Shown piece by piece: positions 1 through 8,476 of a stretch of DNA of 64,000 nucleotides. The notes beneath the pieces were generated by a model. It ran no database searches. It saw nothing but the letters and a program-made list of their open reading frames with translations, and had not been told where the DNA came from. The position numbers and the translations under genes are program-made. This stretch comes from Microbacterium psychrotolerans (GTDB lineage: Bacteria > Actinomycetota > Actinomycetes > Actinomycetales > Microbacteriaceae). Each line of letters begins with the position of its first letter. Position 1 is the stretch's first letter. The DNA lies in NCBI RefSeq assembly GCF_031085295.1, contig NZ_JAVFWO010000005.1:1-64000 (forward strand), given 5' to 3'.

Positions 1-155
1 GTCTGGTTGGGGGCGGGGGGGGGGCGGGGGGGGGCGGCGCTGCGGGGGGGGTGTGTTTTGTTGGTGGGGGGGGGGGGGCGGGGGGGGGGGGGGGGGGGGC
101 CGCCCCCCCCCCCCCGGGGGGGGGGGGGGGGCCCCCCCCCCCCCCACCGCCCCGA
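1..155. other. G/C homopolymer stretch, probable assembly or read artefact at contig end
   Basis: Almost pure runs of G, then C, then G, then C, with a few T and A, ending just before normal coding sequence. Open frames through it encode only poly-Gly/poly-Pro and are not believable. It most likely marks a low-quality contig end, so the promoter and binding-protein gene expected upstream of the first permease are missing. Confidence 0.8.
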
Positions 156-168
156 CCGAGGCAGGAAG

Positions 169-1131
169 ATGACCGCCACCGCCACCGCCATCCCCGTCCA
201 GAAGATCCGCCGCGGAGAACGGCCCCCCTCCCGGAAGATCCGGCACCCGCTCGCGGAGCGGATCGCGCCCTACGTCTACATCGCGCCCTTCTTCGTGCTG
301 TTCGCGATCTTCGGCCTGTTCCCGCTGCTCTTCACGTTCTACGTCGCGCTCTTCGACTGGAACCCGATCGGCGAGCAGACGTTCGTCGGGCTGGCGAACT
401 TCGAGCGACTGGTGCAGGATCCGCGGTTCTGGAACGCGTTCGTCAACACCTTCGGCATCTTCCTGATCTCGACGATCCCGCAGCTGCTGCTGGCGCTCGG
501 CCTCGCGCACCTGCTGAACCACGCGATGCTGAAGTTCGCGAACTTCTTCCGGATGGCCCTGCTGGTGCCCTACATCACCTCGGTCGCCGCGACCGCGCTG
601 GTGTTCGCGCAGATCTTCGACAAGAACTTCGGGCTGATCAACTGGGTGCTCGGATGGTTCGGCATCGGCGAGGTCAACTTCCTCGCGTCGCAGGTCGGCT
701 CGTGGATCGTGATCTCGTCGATGGTCATGTGGCGGTGGTTCGGGTACAACACCCTCCTCTACCTCGCCGGTCTCCAGGCGCTGCCGCGGGAGATGTACGA
801 GGCCGCCTCGGTGGACGGGGCATCGAGCTGGCAGCAGTTCATCCACCTGACGATCCCGTCGCTGCGCCCGATCATCATCTTCACGGTCATCATGTCGACG
901 ATCGGCGGGCTGCAGATCTTCACCGAGCCCCTGCTGGTCGCCCCGGAATCGGGTCTCACCTGCGGCGGCGGCCGGCAGTGCCAGACGCTCGCGCTCTTCC
1001 TGTACGAGCAGGGCTTCGGACAGTTCGAATTCGGTTACGGCTCCGCCATCGGCGTCGCGCTGTTCGTCATCGTCGTCGTGGTCTCGCTGATCAACTTCTT
1101 CCTCACCACCCGCACCCGGAGGGCACGCTGA
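169..1131 (+). CDS. carbohydrate ABC transporter permease, MalF/UgpA type
   Basis: A 320-residue inner-membrane permease of the binding-protein-dependent sugar uptake family (MalF-like, CUT1). After a basic N-terminus there is a long hydrophobic segment around residues 32-58, then five more membrane segments. The EAA loop that contacts the ATPase is visible as EMYEAASVDGASSWQQF. ATG at 169 is chosen because everything in frame before it is poly-Gly/Pro from the homopolymer run. The stop overlaps the next ATG (ATGA). It opens a five-gene operon with a second permease, GH3, ThuA-like and Gfo/Idh genes. A binding-protein gene would be expected upstream but lies outside or is lost in the contig end. 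The substrate is probably an oligosaccharide, inferred from the neighbours. Confidence 0.93.
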   Translation: MTATATAIPVQKIRRGERPPSRKIRHPLAERIAPYVYIAPFFVLFAIFGLFPLLFTFYVALFDWNPIGEQTFVGLANFERLVQDPRFWNAFVNTFGIFLISTIPQLLLALGLAHLLNHAMLKFANFFRMALLVPYITSVAATALVFAQIFDKNFGLINWVLGWFGIGEVNFLASQVGSWIVISSMVMWRWFGYNTLLYLAGLQALPREMYEAASVDGASSWQQFIHLTIPSLRPIIIFTVIMSTIGGLQIFTEPLLVAPESGLTCGGGRQCQTLALFLYEQGFGQFEFGYGSAIGVALFVIVVVVSLINFFLTTRTRRAR

Positions 1132-2039
1132 TGTCCGATGTCATCGACCAGGCCATTCCGCAGACACCGGAAGAGGCGTTCGCACGACCGGAGAAGACGC
1201 CGTCGCGCCGCGGCGGACGCCTGGGCCGCGTGCCGTGGCCCGTGTACGCCATGCTCATCATCGCGGTCGTGATCAGCGTCTTCCCGCTGTACTACATGTT
1301 CGTGATCGCGTCGGTCGGGGCCTCCGCGGTCACCTCGATCCCGCCACGGCTGTACCCGGGATTCAACTTCTTCGAGATCGCCGGCAAGGTGTTCGAGACG
1401 GTCCCGTTCTTCCAGTCCCTGCTCAACAGCGTGATCGTGTCGCTCGCGATCGCGGTGATCGCCTCGCTGCTGTGCGCGCTCGCCGGATTCGCGTTCGCGA
1501 AGATGCACTTCCCCGGCCGCAATGCCCTGTTCCTGATCGTGCTGCTGACGATGACGGTGCCCGCGCAGCTCAGTGTCATTCCGCAGTACCTGATCATCTC
1601 GTGGCTCGACTGGGTCGACACGCTGCAGGCGATCATCGTCCCAGGGCTCGCCAGCGCGTTCGGCATCTTCTGGATGCGCCAGCACATGGCCACGACGCTG
1701 AGTGACGAGCTCATGCAGGCGGCGCGGATCGACGGGGCGAACAGCTGGCAGATCTTCTGGCGCATCGGCTTCCCCGTGGTGCGGCCGGCCGCCTTCGTGC
1801 TGGGCCTCATCACCTTCACCGCGGTGTGGAACGACTTCATGTGGCCGTTCATCGTGCTCAAGTCGCCGGAGCTCTTCACGGTTCAGATCGCACTCAAGCA
1901 GCTGCAGGCGAACCGCACCATCGACCTGGCGCTGACGATGGGCGGGTCCTTCATGGCGACGCTGCCGCTGCTGATCGTCTTCTTCTTCGTCGGACGGCGA
2001 ATGGTCGCCGGGATCATGGACGGGGCGTTCAAGGGCTGA
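1131..2039 (+). CDS. carbohydrate ABC transporter permease, MalG/UgpE type
   Basis: The second permease of the sugar importer, 302 residues, MalG-like. A hydrophilic N-terminus of about 40 residues is followed by a membrane segment near residues 42-65 and about five more. The EAA motif reads ELMQAARIDGANSWQIFW. ATG 1131 overlaps the stop of the first permease by one base, and its own stop overlaps the ATG of the GH3 gene at 2039, indicating translational coupling. No ATPase gene follows, so the pair must borrow a shared ATPase encoded elsewhere, as is usual in actinobacteria (MsiK-type). Confidence 0.94.
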   Translation: MSDVIDQAIPQTPEEAFARPEKTPSRRGGRLGRVPWPVYAMLIIAVVISVFPLYYMFVIASVGASAVTSIPPRLYPGFNFFEIAGKVFETVPFFQSLLNSVIVSLAIAVIASLLCALAGFAFAKMHFPGRNALFLIVLLTMTVPAQLSVIPQYLIISWLDWVDTLQAIIVPGLASAFGIFWMRQHMATTLSDELMQAARIDGANSWQIFWRIGFPVVRPAAFVLGLITFTAVWNDFMWPFIVLKSPELFTVQIALKQLQANRTIDLALTMGGSFMATLPLLIVFFFVGRRMVAGIMDGAFKG

Positions 2040-4357
2040 TGAGCGCGCAAGCCGGCGTCATCGATCAGGGTCGATGGCGCGATACGACGCTGAGCGCACG
2101 CGAGCGCGCGCAGGCACTCGTCGACGAACTGACCCTCGAGGAGAAGGTCGCCCAGCTCGGCTCCGTCTGGCTGACGGATGCTGCCGACGACTTCGCCCCG
2201 ACTCTGGAGGACGGTCTCGCGCCGGACGGCGCCGATCCCTTCGCCCACGGGCTCGGTCAGCTGACGCGCGTCTTCGGCACCGCGCCTGTGAGCGTGCGCG
2301 AAGGCGTCGCCCGACTGCGCGAGCTGCAGCATCGCGTCGTGGCGAGCCAGCGGCTCGGCATCCCGGCCCTCGTCCACGAGGAATGTCTGACGGGCCTCGC
2401 GACGTTCGGAGCGACGGCCTTCCCGACGCCGCTGGCGTGGGCGGCGACGTTCGACGAGGATCTCGTGCGCGACATGGCCCGGGCCATCGGCGACGACATG
2501 CGCGCGATCGGCGTGCATCAAGGGCTCGCGCCCGTTCTGGATGTCGTGCGCGACTACCGGTGGGGCCGTGTCGAGGAGACCCTCGGAGAAGACCCCTACG
2601 TGGTCGGGCAGATGGGCGCGGCGTACGTCGCGGGTCTGGAGGGCGCGGGCGTGGTCGCCACCCTCAAGCACTTCGCCGGATACGCGGCGTCGCGCGCCGC
2701 GCGCAATCACGGGCCGGTGAGCATGGGACCGCGAGAGTTCGCCGACACCGTCCTGCCGCCGTTCGAGACGGCGCTGCGCCAGGGCGGTGCGCGCAGCGTG
2801 ATGACCTCGTACACCGATGTCGACGGCATCCCGAGCACCGCGAACCGGCAGCTGCTCGACGGTGTGCTGCGCACAGAGTGGGGCTTCGACGGGACCGTGG
2901 TCGCCGACTACTGGGCGGTGCCGTTCCTGGTGTCGATGCACCGCGTCGCCGCGGACGGCGCCGCGGCAGGCGCCCTCGCGCTCCGCGCCGGCGTCGACGT
3001 GGAGCTGCCCTCGACCGTCGCGTACGCCGCCCTGCCGCGCCTCGTGCGCGAGGGCGTCGTGGACGAGAGCGACATCGATCGCGCAGCGGTGCGCCACCTC
3101 CGCCACAAGATCGAAGCCGGCCTGCTCGATCGCGGGCCGGTCGTGCCCGACGGAGCGGAGGATGTGCTCCTGGACAGCCCACGCAACCGCGCCATCTCGG
3201 CCGCGCTCGCCGAGGAGTCGATCATCCTTCTGCGGGACGACGGGATGCTGCCGCTCACCGGTGCGCGGCGCATCGCGCTGATCGGTCCCGCCGCGACGGA
3301 GTACCGCAGTCTCCTGGGCTGCTACGCCTTCCCCAATCACGTGCTCACCAAGTACCCCGGACACGCGCCCGGTATCGACATCCCGACGATCGAAGACGCC
3401 GTGCGCGCCGAGTGGGGAGACGCCCGGGTCCGCTCGGAGCGCGGCTGCGAGATCGTCGGCGACGCGGGGGTGCGGATCGATGAAGCGGTCGCACTCGCCC
3501 GCCACAGCGACGTCGCGGTGCTCGTCGTCGGCGATGTCGCCGGCCTCTTCGGGGCCGGGACCTCCGGCGAGGGGTGCGACGCGCCGCACCTGCGGCTGCC
3601 GGGACGTCAGGACGATCTGGTCCGTGCGGTGCTGGCGACCGGGACACCCACCGTGCTCGTCGTCGTCTCGGGGCGCCCCTACGCGCTGGGCGACTACGCC
3701 GAGGCGGGAGCGATCGTGCAGGCGTTCTTCCCGGGTGCGGACGGTGCAGCGGCCGTCGCGGGCGTGCTCTCCGGCCGCATCGCGCCCAGCGGGCGGCTTC
3801 CCGTCCAGATCCCGCGCTCTGCCGAGGCGACCGGCACCTACCTGCAGCCGCCTCTCGGACGGCACAACCGCGGCATCACCGTCGCCGACCCCACGCCGCT
3901 CTTCCCGTTCGGCCACGGCGTGACGCCGGGCCGGATCGTCTACGAGAGCATCGAGACGCCGGCGGTGCTGTCCACCGGCGGCGCCGCGGAGGTGGCGGTC
4001 GTCGTGCGCAACGACGGTGCGGATGCGATCGAGGTCGTGCAGCTGTATGCGTCCTTCCCGTCCGGTCCGATCGTCCGCCCCGACGTCCAGCTGGTGGGTT
4101 TCGCGCGCATCCCGGTGCCCGCCGGGGCGCGACGCACCGTACGGTTCACCCTCGAGGCCGCCCGGCTCGCGGCGACGGGCCCGGACAGCAGGCTCGCCGT
4201 CGAGCCCGGCGTCGCGGTACTCTCGGCCGGCCCTTCGGCGGCGGAGCGTCCGGCAGAGACGCGTGTGCGTCTGGCGGGGCCTCGGCGCGTCCTGCTGGCC
4301 CGCGCCGGGCGGACAGCATGGGATGTAGACGCGACCGAAGCGAAGGAGACAGCATGA
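2039..4357 (+). CDS. glycoside hydrolase family 3 protein (beta-glucosidase/xylosidase-like)
   Basis: A 772-residue GH3 enzyme expected to hydrolyse terminal beta-linked glucose, xylose or arabinose from oligosaccharides. The order is an N-terminal TIM-barrel domain, an alpha/beta sandwich domain (about 390-620) and a C-terminal fibronectin III-like domain (about 660-740). The catalytic nucleophile should be Asp290 in FDGTVVADYW. The substrate-binding KHF motif is at about 210-212, and GEDPY precedes it. No signal peptide, so it acts in the cytoplasm on imported oligosaccharides. ATG 2039 overlaps the permease stop, and its stop overlaps the ATG of the ThuA-like gene. Exact sugar specificity cannot be read from sequence. 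Confidence 0.92.
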   Translation: MSAQAGVIDQGRWRDTTLSARERAQALVDELTLEEKVAQLGSVWLTDAADDFAPTLEDGLAPDGADPFAHGLGQLTRVFGTAPVSVREGVARLRELQHRVVASQRLGIPALVHEECLTGLATFGATAFPTPLAWAATFDEDLVRDMARAIGDDMRAIGVHQGLAPVLDVVRDYRWGRVEETLGEDPYVVGQMGAAYVAGLEGAGVVATLKHFAGYAASRAARNHGPVSMGPREFADTVLPPFETALRQGGARSVMTSYTDVDGIPSTANRQLLDGVLRTEWGFDGTVVADYWAVPFLVSMHRVAADGAAAGALALRAGVDVELPSTVAYAALPRLVREGVVDESDIDRAAVRHLRHKIEAGLLDRGPVVPDGAEDVLLDSPRNRAISAALAEESIILLRDDGMLPLTGARRIALIGPAATEYRSLLGCYAFPNHVLTKYPGHAPGIDIPTIEDAVRAEWGDARVRSERGCEIVGDAGVRIDEAVALARHSDVAVLVVGDVAGLFGAGTSGEGCDAPHLRLPGRQDDLVRAVLATGTPTVLVVVSGRPYALGDYAEAGAIVQAFFPGADGAAAVAGVLSGRIAPSGRLPVQIPRSAEATGTYLQPPLGRHNRGITVADPTPLFPFGHGVTPGRIVYESIETPAVLSTGGAAEVAVVVRNDGADAIEVVQLYASFPSGPIVRPDVQLVGFARIPVPAGARRTVRFTLEAARLAATGPDSRLAVEPGVAVLSAGPSAAERPAETRVRLAGPRRVLLARAGRTAWDVDATEAKETA

Positions 4358-5127
4358 CGCAGGCGCGGGGAATCCGGGTCCTGGTGTGGGGCGAGAACCA
4401 CCATGAGAAGCACGATGAGGTGCCACGCCGCCTGTACCCGGACAGCATGCACGAGACGATCGCCGCCGGGCTGCGCTCCCTCCTCGGCCCCGACATCGTC
4501 GTCGACACGGCGACGCTCGACGATCCGGAGCACGGCCTGAGCGCCGAGCGACTGGAGCAGACCGATGTGCTCTTCTGGTGGGGGCACGTGCGACACGACG
4601 CCGTCGACGACGCCGTGGTGGAGCGGGTGCATCGCGCGGTCCTCGCCGGCATGGGACTGGTGGTGCTCCACTCCGGGCACTTCTCCAAGATCTTCATCCG
4701 CCTGATGGGAACGACGTGCAGCCTCCGATGGCGCCAGGGGGATGACCGCGAACTGGTGTGGACGGTATCGCCCACCCATCCGATCGCCGCCGGCGTGCCG
4801 CATCCGATCGTCATCCCCGCACAGGAGATGTACGGAGAGTTCTTCGACGTGCCCGCCCCCGACGAACTGGTGTTCGTCTCGAGCTTCAGCGGAGGAGAGG
4901 TGTTCCGGTCGGGCATGACGTTCTCTCGCGGGCGCGGGCGCATCTTCTACTTCTCTCCGGGCGATCAGGACTATCCCGTCTATCACCAGCCGGAGATCCA
5001 GCGGGTGCTCGCCAATGCGGCCGGATGGGCGTTCCAGGACCGGCCCCGTGACCTTCCGCACCTGGCGATGCACCGCACGGGCGAGTTCGACACGCCTCGC
5101 GAGTGGAACGGCGAGGCGCTGGCATGA
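4354..5127 (+). CDS. ThuA domain-containing protein (trehalose utilization-like)
   Basis: A 257-residue protein of the ThuA family, a class I glutamine-amidotransferase-like fold associated with sugar catabolism (the name comes from rhizobial trehalose utilization). Visible family features are the N-terminal strand with the VWGENHHEK motif, the LVVLHSGHFSK segment near residue 100 and the RGRGRIFYFSPG strand near residue 195. It overlaps the GH3 stop by 4 bp (ATGA) and is overlapped by the oxidoreductase start. ThuA proteins pair recurrently with Gfo/Idh oxidoreductases in sugar operons, supporting a role in 3-keto-sugar metabolism. The reaction is not established. Confidence 0.88.
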   Translation: MTQARGIRVLVWGENHHEKHDEVPRRLYPDSMHETIAAGLRSLLGPDIVVDTATLDDPEHGLSAERLEQTDVLFWWGHVRHDAVDDAVVERVHRAVLAGMGLVVLHSGHFSKIFIRLMGTTCSLRWRQGDDRELVWTVSPTHPIAAGVPHPIVIPAQEMYGEFFDVPAPDELVFVSSFSGGEVFRSGMTFSRGRGRIFYFSPGDQDYPVYHQPEIQRVLANAAGWAFQDRPRDLPHLAMHRTGEFDTPREWNGEALA

Positions 5128-6206
5128 GAGAAGTCGTCCTCGTCGGCGCGGGAGGGATGGGCCGCGCCTGGATGGATGTGATCGAGCGACGCCCCGATCT
5201 GCGCGTGAGCGCGGTCGTGGACGTCTCGGTCGCCGCCGCGCAAGCGGCGGCCCGCGAGCGGGGCTGGGACGTCCCGTGCGTCGCCACGGTCGCCGAGGCG
5301 TTCGCCACAGTGGAGCCGCCGAGCATGCTGCTCAACGTCACGATCCCGGAGGCTCACCGGGGGGTCAGCGAAGCGGCACTGCACGCCGGAGTGCCCGTGC
5401 TCAGCGAGAAGCCGGTGACCCCGACGGTCGCGGACGCCCTCGCCCTCGCCGCCGTGAGCGAGCGCCTGGGGGTCCTTCTCGCGACGAGCCAGTCTCGGCG
5501 TCACCTGGCGGGCCTGCGCGCGTTCCGCGACGCCGTGGCGGCGTACGGCGGCGCGGCCCAGCTGGACGCCGCGTTCTTCCAGAATCCGCGCTTCGGCGGT
5601 TTCCGCGACGAGATGGACTCGCCGCTGCTCATCGACATGGCCATCCACACGTTCGATCAGGCGCGCTACGTCCTGGGCAGCGAGCCGGCGTCCGTCTACT
5701 GCGAGGAGTTCTCGCCGCCGTGGAGCTGGTACCGCGGCGGTGCCGCCGCCCAGGCGATCTTCCGTTTCGCCGACGGCGCGAGGTTCGCGTACTCCGGAAG
5801 CTGGTGCGCCGACGGCCTGACGACGTCGTGGAACGGCGCGTGGCGCGCGAGCGCGGCGGCAGGCTCGGTCGAGTGGGACGGCGAGCAGGCCGTCCGCGCG
5901 CAGGACGCCCATGGCGCCGCGCGGACGCTGCGGCCCGTCGAGCAGGCGGAAGGTCTCGACGCCGCGCTTGCCGAGTTCCTGCAGGCGCTGGACGGCGGAC
6001 CGACGCCGTCGGGCGAGATCCACGCCAACATCTGGAGCCTCGCGATGGTGGAAGCGTCCGTCGCGTCCGCGCGATCCGGCGCCCCGGTGCTCCTCGACGA
6101 CGTGTTCGCGCGCGCGGCGGAGACATGCGTGACCGAGGCGCGCAGCAATGGTGACGACGCCACAGCCGACCTCGTTGCGTCCTGGGGCGGCGCCCCACCC
6201 CGCTGA
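5124..6206 (+). CDS. Gfo/Idh/MocA family oxidoreductase
   Basis: A 360-residue NAD(P)-dependent sugar or inositol dehydrogenase-like protein. The N-terminal Rossmann fold starts with VLVGAGGMGRAW (about residues 4-15). The family EKP motif is SEKPVTP near residue 100, and the catalytic-region MAIHTFDQ lies near residue 176. ATG 5124 overlaps the ThuA-like stop by 4 bp and closes the operon. The next gene is convergent, 23 bp away. Together with ThuA it probably oxidises or epimerises the sugar released by the GH3 enzyme; the substrate is unknown. Confidence 0.9.
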   Translation: MREVVLVGAGGMGRAWMDVIERRPDLRVSAVVDVSVAAAQAAARERGWDVPCVATVAEAFATVEPPSMLLNVTIPEAHRGVSEAALHAGVPVLSEKPVTPTVADALALAAVSERLGVLLATSQSRRHLAGLRAFRDAVAAYGGAAQLDAAFFQNPRFGGFRDEMDSPLLIDMAIHTFDQARYVLGSEPASVYCEEFSPPWSWYRGGAAAQAIFRFADGARFAYSGSWCADGLTTSWNGAWRASAAAGSVEWDGEQAVRAQDAHGAARTLRPVEQAEGLDAALAEFLQALDGGPTPSGEIHANIWSLAMVEASVASARSGAPVLLDDVFARAAETCVTEARSNGDDATADLVASWGGAPPR

Positions 6207-6229
6207 CGTCGGACCGCGCCTCGTGACGC

Positions 6230-8410
6230 TCAGTCGTCCGCCCGCAGGTGCACCACGGCGGCGCGCTCCGGGTGGAAGGTGGGGAACTCCAGACCGACGC
6301 GGCTGAGGAGGCTGCCGCTGAGGACGGGAGCAGGACCGCCCTCGTCGAGACCCGGTGCCTTCAGCCATCCCGGCACCTGCCACGGAGGCCCGAGCGACTC
6401 CGGCGCGTCCACGGTGATGCGGTAGCGGCGTTCGGGATCGAGGCCGGTGAGCCGCACGCGCGCCAGGGTGTCCGCGCTGGTCGCGGGCGTGACGATCGTG
6501 TACAGGGCCTCCGCACCGTCCTGCGCGACGACTCCTCGCACCGCGGGCGCGGACGGGTCGGCGGGCCCGCCGACGGCGCGCCCCGTCGAGATGAGACGTC
6601 GGTGCCTGCGGTACAGCGAGATCCAGGACGAGAGCGACTCCCGATCGGCTTGCTCGAGGCCCCGGATGTCCCACTCGATCCCGAAGTGGCCGAGCAGCGC
6701 GACCGCGCATCGGTAGTGCAGGCTGGAGGTGCGCCCTGTCGTGCTGGACACCGCGGACGCGACGTGCGAGCCCATCATCTCGGGCGGCACCAGAAGCCCG
6801 GTCCACCGCAGGATGTGGAACCTGTCGATCGGGTCGTGGCTGTCCGAGGGATGGATGCGGTCGGTGCGCTCGAGGATGCCGAGATCGACGCGTCCGCCGC
6901 CCGAGGCGCAGCTCTCGATCTCGAGGTCGGGGTGGCGGGCGCGCAGCTCGTCGATGAGGCGGTAGACGGCAAGGGTCTGCTCGTGCACGGCGGGAGCGCC
7001 GCTCGCGGGGTGGCCGGCCTCGACGAGGTCCCGGTTGTGGTCCCACTTCAGATAGCTCACGTCGATCGAGGTGACGAGGTCGTCGAGCCGTTCCAGGATG
7101 TGGGCGTAGGCCTCGGGGTGCGTCAGATCGAGCACCTGCTGGAACCGGTAGCGTGGCGGAAGCTCGGGCCGGGCGCGGAGGATCCAGTCGGGGTGGGCGC
7201 GCGCGAGGTCGGAGTCCTCGTTGATCATCTCGGGTTCCACCCAGAGCCCGAACTCCATGCCGAGCCGGCGTACGCGGTCGGCCAACGGCCGCAGGCCGTC
7301 GGGCCAGCCCACCGGGTCGGGCGTCCAGTCGCCCAGCCCCGAGCGATCGTCGCGGCGGCCGCGGAACCAGCCGTCGTCGAGCACGTACCGCTCCACGCCG
7401 AGTTCGGCCCCGCGTTCGGCGAGATCGATGAGCGTCGCCGGGTCCTGGTCGAAGTACACCGCCTCCCAGACGTTGAGTGTGACCGGGCGCTCCCGCCGCG
7501 ATGAGCGCGACAGGGCGCGCAGGTGGTCGTGATAGCGCGCCGCCGCACTGTCGAGGCCGTCGCCGTAGCTGCCGTAGACCCAGGGCGTGGTGTATTCGTC
7601 ACCCGTCGCGAGCCTGATCTCTCCGGGCAGCAGCAGTTCGCCGCCCCGGAAGGCGAGGAAGCCGTCACCACGCTCGATGGCGTGCTCGTGGTTCCCGCTG
7701 AAGCCCACGTGACAGACCCACACCTCGCCGGCGTCCGACCCGAACCCGGGAACGCCGGCGGCGACGACCGTCGTGGCGTCCAGGCCCGTGCGTCCACGCC
7801 GGGAGGGCCGGGTGTGCAGGCCGCGGACGATCGGATGCCGCTGAGGGATCCGCTCGTGCGCCCAGCGCCCGGAGAAGTCGAGGATCTCGCCCGCACGAAG
7901 CGGCAGGGGCAGCGACAGCATCACCTCGGCGATCTCGAGCGGGGCCTCGTCCTGGCCGGTATTGCGGACGAGAGCACGCGTTCGCAGCAGCCCAGCCGGG
8001 CTGAGATCGATCTCCACACGCAGATCGATCCCGCCCCAGTCGTCGCGTGCATCGATGATGACGGTGTCCGCACCGCTGGTCGTCACACCCGTTTCGGCGG
8101 TGCCGCCGCCGACTCGGAGCGGCGTGGCACGGAAGCGAGGGGCCCAGGCCGAACCCGCTCGATGCGCGCTCAGCCCGGGCCGGCCGAACCAGCCGCGACT
8201 GTGTTCAGGCAGGATGCTCGCCTGGTAGGGAACGTCCGAATCAGCGGAAAGACCTGGCCTTTCCTCGGCGGTGACGAACGCGTGGAGGTCATCCGCGCTC
8301 GCGGCGATGCGAGCGCCCCAGTGGGCGATCCGGGGCAGGCTCGCTCCCTGCTGGGCCACCACGAGCGAAACGTCGCCGGCCGACAGGTGGACGATGCGCA
8401 CATCATTCAT
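6230..8410 (-). CDS. alpha-galactosidase, glycoside hydrolase family 36
   Basis: A 726-residue cytoplasmic GH36 enzyme that removes terminal alpha-galactose from raffinose-type or galactomannan oligosaccharides. It has an N-terminal beta-supersandwich domain, a central TIM barrel (about 300-640) and a C-terminal beta domain. The nucleophile is Asp457 in YLKWDHNRD. The acid/base Asp sits in the SDSHD motif (523-526) after CASGGGRVD. An in-frame ATG at 8419 is possible, but ATG 8410 has a CACAAT box seven bases upstream, matching the leaderless spacing seen elsewhere in the window. It is divergent from the GH127 gene, with 66 bp between. Confidence 0.93.
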   Translation of the reverse strand: MNDVRIVHLSAGDVSLVVAQQGASLPRIAHWGARIAASADDLHAFVTAEERPGLSADSDVPYQASILPEHSRGWFGRPGLSAHRAGSAWAPRFRATPLRVGGGTAETGVTTSGADTVIIDARDDWGGIDLRVEIDLSPAGLLRTRALVRNTGQDEAPLEIAEVMLSLPLPLRAGEILDFSGRWAHERIPQRHPIVRGLHTRPSRRGRTGLDATTVVAAGVPGFGSDAGEVWVCHVGFSGNHEHAIERGDGFLAFRGGELLLPGEIRLATGDEYTTPWVYGSYGDGLDSAAARYHDHLRALSRSSRRERPVTLNVWEAVYFDQDPATLIDLAERGAELGVERYVLDDGWFRGRRDDRSGLGDWTPDPVGWPDGLRPLADRVRRLGMEFGLWVEPEMINEDSDLARAHPDWILRARPELPPRYRFQQVLDLTHPEAYAHILERLDDLVTSIDVSYLKWDHNRDLVEAGHPASGAPAVHEQTLAVYRLIDELRARHPDLEIESCASGGGRVDLGILERTDRIHPSDSHDPIDRFHILRWTGLLVPPEMMGSHVASAVSSTTGRTSSLHYRCAVALLGHFGIEWDIRGLEQADRESLSSWISLYRRHRRLISTGRAVGGPADPSAPAVRGVVAQDGAEALYTIVTPATSADTLARVRLTGLDPERRYRITVDAPESLGPPWQVPGWLKAPGLDEGGPAPVLSGSLLSRVGLEFPTFHPERAAVVHLRADD

Positions 8411-8417
8411 GCGACCC

Positions 8418-8476
8418 ATTGTGGCGGGTGTGATGGCCTCGGGTACAGTCGGAGATCGATCTCACAGGAGTGGACC
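8418..8476. promoter_or_regulatory. divergent promoter region between GH36 and GH127 genes
   Basis: On the plus strand a TACAGT box (8444-8449) lies upstream of a perfect 12-bp palindrome GAGATCGATCTC (8452-8463), followed by AGGAG (8466-8470) and ATG 8477. On the minus strand a CACAAT box (8418-8423) precedes ATG 8410. The palindrome spans the expected GH127 transcription start and is a candidate operator. No binding factor is shown. Confidence 0.4.

Noticed and set aside
7-168. Coding extension of the first permease through the homopolymer region
   Set aside because: It would add only Gly/Pro runs; the normal start is ATG 169.
1883-4426. 847-codon open frame antisense to the GH3 gene
   Set aside because: High GC keeps antisense frames open. 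The product is a low-complexity Arg/His/Asp-rich sequence with no domain, while the plus strand has intact GH3 motifs.
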